From positions 930,001 to 994,000 of the forward strand of contig NW_025408667.1 of NCBI RefSeq assembly GCF_020360975.1: a stretch of DNA of 64,000 bases, in the 5' to 3' direction. Source of the stretch: Hirsutella rhossiliensis. Lineage: Eukaryota > Ascomycota > Sordariomycetes > Hypocreales > Ophiocordycipitaceae. The notes under the pieces were generated by a model. That model was not told the DNA's origin and did no database searches. It was given only the letters and a program-made list of their open reading frames with translations. This document shows positions 54,892 to 64,000 of the stretch, one piece after another; positions within the stretch are counted from its first letter, which is position 1, and every line of letters begins with the position of its first letter. The position numbers and the translations under genes are program-made.

Positions 54892-57616
54892 ATGCACAGC
54901 GACACTGCTGCCTCGCCCGCTGGACGCCACCCGCCCGACCTCGACAGCGATTATCACTCCGACGATGACCAAGAGGCCAGCGGCCGCGCCGGAAAGCGCA
55001 GGCGCCTCGTCTCCGTCTCGTACGTGGCCCTCGTTCCGGTCTTTGCTGCAGTCGTCAAGGTCCGCGTCTTGGTGACTAGAATTTGTTCTACCAACTGCGC
55101 TTTGTGTCTCGCTTCGACTCGTCAGGCCTTGTGAATACCCCCAGACTAACACTCAACCCCATGGCAGGTGTGAAGTCTGCAAGCAGCGAAAGGTTGAACT
55201 TGAGATACCCCCTCGACACATTCCCAATAGGCCCTGCGCGTGTAGATGCATATACACAGCCCCCTCCCCCTCCCCCTCCCCCTCCCCCTGGGACCTCGCC
55301 TGCCGTGCGCCACGCTGGCCCAAAGGCTTGTTGACCTAGCTGGGTGCTGACACTTCTCTATCCACGTAGGTCAAATGCGATCGCGGCCAGCCCGCCTGCG
55401 GCTGGTGCGCCCGTAATGGCGCCGTCTGCGAGTACAAGGAGCGCAAGAGGCCCGGGCTACGGGCGGGATTCGGCAAGGAGCTCCAAGATCGCATGGATAA
55501 GCTCGAGGCGATATTGAGATCTCACTCCGAGATCCTCGAAGCCTCCCTCCCGAACCATGCCGGCAGCCGCACCGGCGGCCTCTTCTGCGGCAGAAACGCG
55601 AGCCTCCCCAGCGATCAGGGCACGCCGCGAGAGCCATCGCAGATGTACAAGCCCGCCGAACCGGTCAATACGCCGCAGGTGGACGCTGCTCTGAGTCTCT
55701 CCAGGCCGGCCGCCTTTACTCCCACTTCGCAAAGTACCGACTATGGCACCTCTTCAGCGCCCGCCATTCACGACAGTCTTCGATCTCAGATGCAATGTTC
55801 CACCGTCTCCTCGCCCCTGCAGCTGCCGCCCATCCAAACAACCATGTCCGCTCACGATCCTTACGGCTCTGCTCAACCTGGCGAACCATCTTCAATCAGC
55901 AATTTGCCCCTGGCGACTTCAAACCCGCCCGGTGACCAGGACATGCCCCCTTATGACCTGCTCTACACCCTGGTCGACCTGTACTTCAAGCACATCAACA
56001 CCTGGTGCCCTATTCTCCATCGGAGGACAACTCTCGAGCTGCTGTTTGGGCCGTCTACCCTCCAAGAGGCGGATCGAATACTGCTGCACGCCATTGTTGC
56101 TACGACCATGCGCTACTGTACCGACCCGAGACTCACTCGTGAGCGGAGGCAGCACTACCATCGAATATCCAAGGGCAGGGTTCTGCTCTACGGCATGGAG
56201 AACTCGTCGGTCAAGTCGCTCCAGGCGCTGGTAATCCTGGCGCTGGATCTCTGCGGGAGCCTGAATGGTCCACCGGGCTGGAACATCATGGCTCTCATCA
56301 CCAGGGCCGTCGTGCAGCTTGGTCTCGCCGTCGAGAGCAACTCATTCAGTGTCGCCCCGAGGTTCAAGTCAATCTACACCCTGAGAGCCTTGATTCTCGC
56401 CGAGCCAAAGGACTTTATCGAGGAGGAGTCGCGCCGGAGGCTGTTTTGGATGGTCTACATGCTGGATAGATACGCAACAATAGCCACGGCGTTTGAGTTT
56501 GCCTTGTCCGACAAGGAAATCGACCGCAAGCTGCCTTGCCGAGAGGAACTGTGGTTCCAAAACCAAAAGGTCGAGACGACGTGGTTCACGGATGGCGACC
56601 AAGTCGCAGGGACTCCAGAGCACAAGGCTAGCAGCCCGGAAAACCTCGGCGCCTTTGCCCACTACATGGAGGTGCTGGGGATCTTTTCCAAGATCCACGT
56701 CTTCCTCAAGCAACCCGTCGACATTAGCGCCGTGGGCGACGTTGAGCGGTGGAAGCGCCGGTACAAGGAACTCGACAACATGCTCGTATCCTGGATGGCG
56801 GGCCTGCCGAGCGAGTTTGGCGACATGACGAAGCTCTTTCAGCCGGGCGCGATCAACAACGTCAGCTGTTCCTGGATGATGATGCATGCGACGTTTCATA
56901 CTGCCGTCATTCGGTTGCATTCATCAGCCGCCTACCCAACGGCACGGTCCAACGTGTTTACGCCTTCTGCCGGCGCCGCCCATCTCTGCCTGCGAGCCGT
57001 GGAAAGGGTCGCGGCCCTCGCAGAGGTCGTCGTCAACAACGGAATGCTCTCGAAGCTGGGACCTCCCTTTGCATTCACAATTTGGGTGTGCGCGCGACTG
57101 CTGCTTGTTCACGGGTCTACGATTGAGAATGCAGTGTCGGCGCGCATATCATTTTTCGTCGACACGCTTCGCGAGATTGGCAGATACTGGCAAGTGGCGG
57201 CCAGATACTGCGGATTGCTGGAGATGGTCCTTGATGAGCACGCCGACAGTCAGCGCCAGGGTGGCAAAGTCATGCCGAGCTCGGTCAAGATTCTTTCCGA
57301 CATGCGGCGAACGGCCTTTGACCTGGATCTTCTCATTTCTCGACAACCGCGGCAGGGTCCACCCCACGCCTTGACGCCCACAAAGACGCCGGATCAGAAC
57401 GAGCTCGAGTACCTCGACGTTTTCGACTTTTTCAACGTCCCTCGCCTGGCACTTGGCGGAGACGGCACGGCAATGTCGCACGAAGCCACCATGGACGGGC
57501 AGAGTGGCGGTGCGGAACAGCCCTCGGGACCGCTCAACGAGTTCAACATTACCAACTTCATGGTGGACGCCAACAGCGACTGGCTATTCAAGCAGGAACA
57601 TGCCAAATTTGGATAG
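54892..57616 (+). CDS. Zn2Cys6 transcription factor, candidate L-rhamnose regulator
   Basis: Fungal binuclear-cluster activator type. Exons 54892-55019, 55168-55192 (25 bases) and 55370-57616 give 799 aa. The zinc cluster is spread over the exons: Cys44, Cys47, Cys54, Cys61, Cys64 and Cys71 (CEVCKQRK, then VKCDRGQPACGWCARNGAVC), spacing C-X2-C-X6-C-X6-C-X2-C-X6-C. A short coiled linker follows (ELQDRMDKLEAILRSHSEIL), then the fungal-specific middle homology domain (about 200-560: DLYFKHINTWCPILHRRT, ESRRRLFWMVYMLDRYATI). The acidic N-terminus (DLDSDYHSDDDQEAS) precedes a basic stretch GKRRRL. Its place next to LRA1 and LRA3 suggests a role like RhaR/TRC1, by genomic context only. Introns are 148 and 177 bp; the second contains a CCCCTC repeat. 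Confidence 0.88.
55260..55290 (+). repeat. CCCCTC repeat inside intron 2 of the regulator gene
   Basis: About five CCCCTC units on the coding strand between the 25-base exon and the main exon. Confidence 0.9.
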
Positions 57617-59728
57617 CCGGCTTACTGGGAGATGGAGCCCGAGGTTGAGACTGGAGGTGTGCTTGCGGCGCGAGGCCATGGACAAGTAGCGAGGAGACAT
57701 GCGGCATAACTCAGCACCATGGACGCGCGTCCATGTCAGAACACACGGTTCGGTCTATCGATACGTGTACTCGTCACCGGCCCTTGATGGGAAATAATCA
57801 TGTTGGGCTCGATGGGGAGGCCGGAGGGGCCTGTCGGTGCGGCTCGGGGCGGAGCGAAAGAGACTGAGACTGAGAGGAAACGAAGCGATCTGACAAGAAA
57901 GCGAGTGATGACGAGAGGAAGCCTTGGAGTCAGGAGGGGGGGAGCTGAGGAGTTTTGCGGTCATAGTGCACAGAGCACATGAGGCTCGGCATTTGCTTGG
58001 CGGCTTTGAACAGCTTAATGCGGGTCATGGCGTTTTGTCTTTTGTTTGAATTGCATAATGGAGTGACGTACGGTGAACATGGGAGCGAAGATATTTGGTA
58101 GCAAAGGCGGAGCTGGTTTCAGCCGAGGGCTGTTGTTGTGACACGGCATGGGAGAGAGTGGATTTGGCATGTCGAATGACAAGGTACAGTACCTACCTAC
58201 CTACTCATGTCACCTGAATGGGATGACTCGCCGGATGTACGATTGCATGAGGAGTCTGTGTCGGTCATGCCGAAGCCTGTCGACGGGAACGTGGGTGGGA
58301 TGATTGACAATAAGGCTGGCCAGCCATGGATGGAAGCAAGAAATGGTACTCCGTAGTAGACGCGGGAGAAATGCAAGGAACAGTGAGTGCCCCGACATGA
58401 CATGGGCGTGGCTTGTTGAGTGAGTGTCTCGAACGCGGCGGGCGGGCGTCGGTCGGGCATTTGGGCGACATGGGGCAGGATGATGGCGTACATGATGCTG
58501 GAGGGGGTTTTTGCCGCATCTGCTCCCGAACTAATGCAGATGACAGCATATACAGTAGGGCAAACCGTTTGATTCAGAGCCGTATGGGCATGTTTTACTG
58601 TGCTGCGGTGAAGCGGGGCGGGGGTTCGTTTTAGAGCATGACGATGCTGACGTCTTTGGGCTCGACAACGGCGGGGCGTTGGACGACTCCACCTCGGGGC
58701 TGGTTGACCGGGTTGCGGCTGGCCGTGTTACCTCGCGAACGGAGGAGGAGGAGGAGGAGGAGGAGGAGGAGGATGATGATGATGATGATGATGGCGATGG
58801 TTACCTACCTTAGTATTGCTTCTGAAACCTAGGTACCTTACCTTAAGGTACATACCTACCTACTTTGCTGTGTGAGGGACAATGTACAGGTAGGTTAGGT
58901 ACCTAATTTGTGCGTTAGGTGCGCACACAGGACAGTACAGGAGCTGCCGGGCACGTGCCCGACACCACAGCAGCACCTACCCTTATCAACAACCCGGCCG
59001 ACAAGACTTGGTACCTCCTACGGCCACTAGGCATAGGTAGTAAACTACTTAACCCACCATGAGCACTACTATGAGCACTAACTTGAGCATCGCTTGGGTG
59101 GGAGCCCGAGGTGCCGGCCGGGCAACCAAAGGCGTTGACCGCCAAGCTAACGACATGGCGGCGGCGATGGCTTCCCATGACCTGCTGCTGCTGCCGGTGG
59201 CCGCGCGCCGATGCTGCGGGTGATTTTCGGCGGCCTTCCAGGTTGCTGTGCAGGAGACTTTGGGGGCCTTGCGAGAAGACGGATACAGTGGTGTGATACG
59301 GATTACGAGCTTCAAATATCATGGTTTTCTTTTTTCTTCTCTTTTCTTCGCTGCGATGCGCAGTACATTGCACATTACAGATTACAGCAACTTGGGGCCA
59401 GGGTTAGTGCAATGCAATGCAATGCCAGGTCATGGACAAGGCAGTTCGTTGGGCAACACGGCCAACGTCCAAACTCGTTGCTAGCAGAGACGTCTTGTGC
59501 ACTGTAACTTAGCCGGCCTGCCCGCCGTACAAGTAGTCGAGCTCGGCTCCTCCAGAAACTTGAGCCCTTTTTTCACCCATCATCGCGTCGGCCCAGACCC
59601 CCTTCACTCTCCTCTCTCTCCTCCTCCCATCCTCCTTGCTCTCTCGCCCCTCCTACAGCCTCAGCCAAGCGCTCGTCGACATCCGAGTTTCCTATACGCT
59701 AGCCAGTCTCGTCACGGTCGCAGCGATA
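57617..59728. other. 2.1-kb intergenic region
   Basis: No supportable gene. From about 58795 to 59050 it carries repeated ACCTACCT and TAGGTACCT words. A GGA/GAT microsatellite precedes these. The last 150 bases before 59729 are CT-rich and look like the leader of the next gene. Confidence 0.5.
58738..58796 (+). repeat. GGA then GAT trinucleotide microsatellite
   Basis: A run of about eleven GGA units passes directly into about seven GAT units. Confidence 0.92.
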
Positions 59729-62700
59729 ATGGGAAGCTATACCTTCAAGTGGTACGTTGCCCGTTTTTCGCCCTCGCTCTCGTCCGCGCCCGACAGCAAT
59801 TGCCGACTCGAGCGCAAGCGACGACGCACCCGCATTTTTGTCTGAGACAGCGCCGCTGACGGGCGCGATGCCCTCTCTAGGGAACACGACGCTGAGGAGG
59901 CATTTGTGACGGGCACCTTTGACAACTGGCGAAAGTCGATCAGGTTAGAAAAGAAGAACGGCGTGTTCCAGAAGACAGTGCCGCTCGACGACACGACCGA
60001 CAAGATCTACTACAAGGTACGTGTGCCCGCGATGCTCCTTGAACTACCCTACCTGGCCCTCCCTTGCTTCTCGTGCTTCCGAAATTGGCCGCCTCCCCTT
60101 CCCTTCCCGGAGCTTGCGCGGGCCTTGCGAGTGCGGCTCGGGCAACTGGCTGTCGCGCTGGTTGTGGTGATGGTGACGCGGCGATAACGATGTGGACAAC
60201 GACGACACACGATTACGACAAAACGACTACGGGGCGCGGCTGTCACGAGAAACCACGGCGATTACGAGGCAGGCCGAAAATACACGCGACGTCGATTCTC
60301 GCAGCTTCATCATCGCCTCCTACTCCTCCTGTTCTTCCTCCTCTTTCTCCGCCTCCTCCCGTCTTGAGACACGGGCGCGCTGGTCGGATTCAGTAGCGAG
60401 CGATTCATGGCGACGTGAAACAAAGGCGCTCCATGACGAAACTTTGCCCGCTGCCCGGCGCGGATCGATCTAGAGGGGGGGAGGGGGGTGGTGGGGACTG
60501 GCTGATGTCGCGGCCGCATCCTTCGCGTTCGCCTCCTTGGGACGGGATGGCCCTTGGGATTGTTTTTGCCACGGGGGGCGAAGCGGCGTCGCCGAGTGAC
60601 TCGAGGCGCTGCCGGGGGCGCTCGGGGCGCTCTCGACAACAAGATTGTGCTTCGACGGGCTTCCTTGCTTGTCCGAATCGAGCCGGCTGCTTTCGTGCAT
60701 CGCTGGGAGGGAAGAAAAGGCGGACAAGGTTCCTGGCCAAGCCCCATGCGCAAAGCCCTGCCCCAGGACCCACTCAGCACGCACCACCTCCTTGTGCCCG
60801 TCCTCCTCCCTCGCCCGCCCCGCCGCTTGCATACGAGACCATTATATCTCACGTCACGCCCTTTTCTGTTTTGTCCACCTGTCATCACCCTTTACTGCTT
60901 GCATGTGCGTGCACACACACCCGCATATCCAGCTCGCACTCGCACGCACACACACATCGCAGGAACTGCACTGCACTGCACTTGCAAACTCAGTCTTGTC
61001 GTGGACGCGCGTCCAACCCCCTCGCTAACTCGCCTTCTCTCGTCCGCCAGTTTGTCGTCGACCACAATTGGACCGTCAACTCGTCCTGTCCGCACGAAGC
61101 CGATAGGGACGGCAACGTCAACAACTATCTGACCCGCGCCGACCTCGTCAAGCCTGCCTTTGGCACCTCGCCCTCGCCCTTCATCAGCACCGTCTCCCCC
61201 GACTCCTCCACCGTCGCCATGGCCGGCAAGAAGAACAAGTCCAAGAAGGGCTCTGCCGCCAAGCAGCAGCCCACCTCGACGCCCCCGACCGAGCCAACCG
61301 CCGCTGGCTCCTCGGCGGTGCGCGAGGGCTCCTCGCCCGTCCGCGACGCTCTCCGCTCTAGCTCGCCGTCCAAGCCCAGGGACACCACCGCCACCCCGAC
61401 TGTCGGCCCCGGCGGCTTCCCCGACACCCCGGCCAGCGAAGAAGACAAGACCTTTGGCATCAACCCCATGCCCGCTGCTCCCGGTGCCGTCAACCCCATC
61501 CAGCTTGCCCCTGGCGAAAAGATTCCCGAGTCTATTTCCGGCAAGGGCATCAACGACCACGTCAAGCTCGATGAGGATTCCTACAACAGGAGCGACGCCA
61601 TCCCCGGCACCGATTTCCAGTCGCAGCTGCCGCCCGTCTCCAAGAACATGATCCCTGAGTCCAGCCTGCCCATGGGTAACGGCCAGGAAGCCAACATCAA
61701 CACCGTTGGCCCCTCCTCCACCACCGCCGCGCTGGCCGGCGCCGTCCCCCGCGAGACCGCCGTCCCGGACATGGTCAAGAAGAGCCAGGACAAGGCTGGC
61801 TTTGCGCCCGAGGCCTCCGCCGTGCCCGAGGAGGTGAGGGAAAAGTCAGAGGTGGAAAAGGAGCTGCAGGACAAGGTCCAGAAGGCCCCCACAACGTCCG
61901 AAGGCACGGCTGGCTCCGACTTCCACAAGGCTGAGCACAAGGGCCAGGCTGCCGGCGCCGCCGCACTCGCTGCCGGCGCGGCTGGTGTCGCTACCACGGC
62001 CGCCAAGCATCACTCGTCTGACAAGACCGCTTCGGCGGGCAATGACTTCAGGTCTGATGCCACCTCTGCAGGCAATGACCTGAGGTCTGGTGCCACCAAC
62101 ACCGCCAATGACTTGAGCGAATCGGCCAAGCAAAAGGCGCCTGAGCCTACTCACGGCGCCCTGGTTACCGGGCAGACCAAGGACGATGCCCAGAACAGGG
62201 CCTCGTCGGCTGGGCCTGGCGAGGTCAGGGACTCTGCGTTCGGCACCCACAAGAGCCCCGAGGTGGCTGCCACCTCGTCGTCCGCTCTGAGCAAGCAGCC
62301 GACCGAGCCGGAGCTGGCCAAGGACGTTGAGCGGGCACCGGCGGTGGACCAGGCCGCTACTCACGATTCTCGCCCAACCGAGACCAAGCCGGAGGCGTCC
62401 AAGTCTCTCGGCACCTCGGCTTTCGGCGCCCACGACAGCACCTCGGACGTGCACGTGGCCAAGCCCACCCAGAGCCAGGCATCCGAGCTTCCCACCCACG
62501 AGCCCAAGTCGGAGGTTGCTCAGGGCGCAGAGGCCAAGGTTGCCGAAGCCACAGCCGCCGATACCAAGCCTGCCGAGTCCAAGGCCGAACAGTCTACGCC
62601 CGAGGCAATAAAGCTCACCGAGTCTCAAGCCGCAGAGTCTACCCCGGAACCCACCAAACACCAGGAGACAAGCCCTGAGACTACTGGTGCTGCCGCCACC

Positions 62701-62829
62701 AATGGCTCGGGGACGAAGCCTAGCGGGTCCACAGGCAACTCCGCAGAGGCGACGCCGGAGAAGAAGAAGAAGAACCGTCTGAGCACCATCTTCACCAAGA
62801 TCAAGGAGAAGCTGGCCGACAAGAAATAA
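59729..62829 (+). CDS. AMPK-type CBM48 protein, Crp1/Mdg1-like
   Basis: Proteins of this type have an N-terminal glycogen-binding (AMPK1_CBM) domain and a long disordered tail. Yeast Crp1 and Mdg1 are relatives, with roles tied to cruciform DNA and pheromone signalling. Exons 59729-59751 (23 bases), 59881-60016 and 61051-62829 give 645 aa. The CBM reads MGSYTFKWEHDAEEAFVTGT, FDNWRKSIRLEKKNG, DKIYYKFVVDHNWTVN and NNYL (about 1-80), with the Trp residues expected for glucan contact. Residues 90-610 are Pro/Ser/Thr/Ala/Lys-rich and disordered. The C-terminus EKKKKNRLSTIFTKIKEKLADKK is a basic amphipathic helix. The second intron, 1,034 bp, is far longer than any other here. An internal Met at 61219 (MAGKKNKSKKGS) could start a short form lacking the CBM. 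Confidence 0.85.
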
Positions 62830-63797
62830 AGTGGTGATTTACGGGGGTGAGGGGAGGAAGACCCTATAATGGAGGTGTTTCCAGAATGGTCTTTGCTGCG
62901 GCTTGTCGAGTGTCGAGGTACCTGTGTTGAATGATTCCCCCGAATTGTGTGCGATTGGAGAGTGTGGTCAGGACATCGTATTCCTAGGTAATTCATCATC
63001 ATTTTCGGTGCCGCGCTTTTCCTTGTTATTTTTCGCTTCAGCATCGTCACCCATGTCTCCCATTGGTCAAGGCGTCGCGAGGAGGTTTGCGAGGCGGCAT
63101 TTATTGTCTTGCCTCGTGGTGTATGAGGCAGCAGGCATGTAAGAATAGGCAGTGTAAACATAGGCTCGAGATTTGCCGTCCTTGATTGTGTCCATCCGCT
63201 GCTCTCTTTTGCCTCGTTGCGACAGAAGGGAAGCTGGGGACCGTGACTGAACATGGCTGTATTTATCATGCAAACGGATTGGTCACCTGCCATTCTGTCC
63301 CATCTTGAATCGCCTCATCTACCAATCCTCATCACCAAAGTGGAGGAGGGCTTATTTCGACGGCGGCGACATCACGTGGCATGAGTGATGACTAACGTCG
63401 TCCGTTCCGGCGGCGCCCGTGGCCAGAGGTCAATGTGCTCTCCCTTTTGCCGTCACGATTCGCCCCGCCGCTGACTTGACTCCCCGTCTCCAGCGCTCCC
63501 GGGGTCCATCCCAGCTGGACCCCTCTGTTCCTGCTGCTGCATCCTCAATCACCGTCTGTATCCATTATATGTCGAGGTCCTATCGTTCCGTGACCTTTGG
63601 AACTCATCCACAAGCCTTTCGGATATCAACTCCGACGCTGAGACGCGTACCCGTGGAGCAGGCCCCCGTCTTGTCGCATGCTGGCCCCCCCGGGCTGGAG
63701 GTCATTCACCACGACAAGACGGACTGAACGAGCTTAGGCCATCCATCTCGCTTGCATCCGCCATTGTCGAAGCTTGCCGCCCCGTCTGGCGCCGGAT
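62830..63797. other. intergenic, 3' of CBM48 gene and promoter of the terminal gene
   Basis: Nearly 1 kb without a supportable gene. A CACGTG-like word lies near 63374 (TCACGTGGC). Confidence 0.5.
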
Positions 63798-64000
63798 ATG
63801 AATCCGTCGAACGCGATCCTGGGCAAGTCCCTGCCGTCGGCATCGAATCACACGTCCTCGATCCAAGCCGGTCCGTCGTCGTCGAGCTTCGAATCCGCTC
63901 GCCGCCCAAGCCAGCCTGGGCCGTCGTCGTCCCAGTCAATGCCGAGGAAGGGCCAGGGCTCTCGAAAGCAACACAAGAATCAACGTCGACCAGGACCCGG
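63798..64000 (+). CDS. 5' end of a gene cut by the window edge (possible RNF10/Mag2-like RING protein)
   Basis: An ATG at 63798 opens a frame that is uninterrupted to the last base (67 full codons): MNPSNAILGKSLPS, then a Ser/Pro-rich stretch, then the basic block MPRKGQGSRKQHKNQRRPGP. The Lys/Arg/Gln-rich end resembles the segment before the RING domain in fungal RNF10/Mag2 proteins as I recall them. The RING itself would lie outside the window, so the assignment is tentative. Composition and codon use look coding. Confidence 0.5.
   Translation, partial: MNPSNAILGKSLPSASNHTSSIQAGPSSSSFESARRPSQPGPSSSQSMPRKGQGSRKQHKNQRRPGP

Overview
The window is nuclear DNA of a filamentous ascomycete, most likely a sordariomycete and probably Hypocreales. 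Genes carry short (about 47-180 bp) GT-AG introns with CTRAC-like branch points. The code is standard, coding DNA is GC-rich, and the gene set is fungal (Gcn1, a CFEM protein, a Zn2Cys6 regulator, L-rhamnose catabolism, Som1). The species cannot be fixed by eye. I see no CRISPR array, tRNA, rRNA or intact transposon. All exon joins were made by hand from splice signals, frame and remembered family consensus.

Layout. 0.8-6.1 kb: OST3 (N-glycosylation), RACK1/cpc-2 with a U24-like C/D snoRNA in its last intron, and TAF8 of TFIID. 7.3-10.4 kb: one intronless 1,014-codon gene joining an isochorismatase-like domain, an acidic linker, an AlkB-type 2OG-Fe(II) dioxygenase and a GST-like domain. 10.9-14.9 kb: mitochondrial serine hydroxymethyltransferase and ribosomal protein eL19, whose start codon is split by an intron. 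14.9-16.4 kb: an AT-richer gap with a possible element relic. 16.5-34.3 kb: three large genes, GCN1 (about 2,674 aa), a DHX29/Ucp12-like DEAH helicase and the U6 snRNP factor Prp24/SART3. 37.4-38.4 kb: a membrane-anchored CFEM protein. 38.9-42.2 kb: three mitochondrial-function genes (MRPL22, COX9, SOM1), the first two sharing a 313-bp promoter. 42.6-46.0 kb: a protein resembling a degenerate RecA/Rad51 paralogue and a HAD-IIA hydrolase.

49.7-57.6 kb: a partial L-rhamnose catabolic cluster made of LRA1 (L-rhamnose 1-dehydrogenase), LRA3 (L-rhamnonate dehydratase) and a divergent Zn2Cys6 regulator that is the natural candidate for the pathway activator. The lactonase and aldolase steps are not here. 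59.7-62.8 kb: an AMPK-type glycogen-binding (CBM48) protein of the Crp1/Mdg1 type with an exceptional 1,034-bp intron. The last 203 bases open a gene that runs off the window and may encode an RNF10/Mag2-like RING protein.

Functionally the left half is dominated by translation and its control (RACK1, U24, eL19, Gcn1, DHX29-like). RACK1/Cpc2 and Gcn1 both act in general amino-acid control. The right half combines mitochondrial functions with carbon metabolism.
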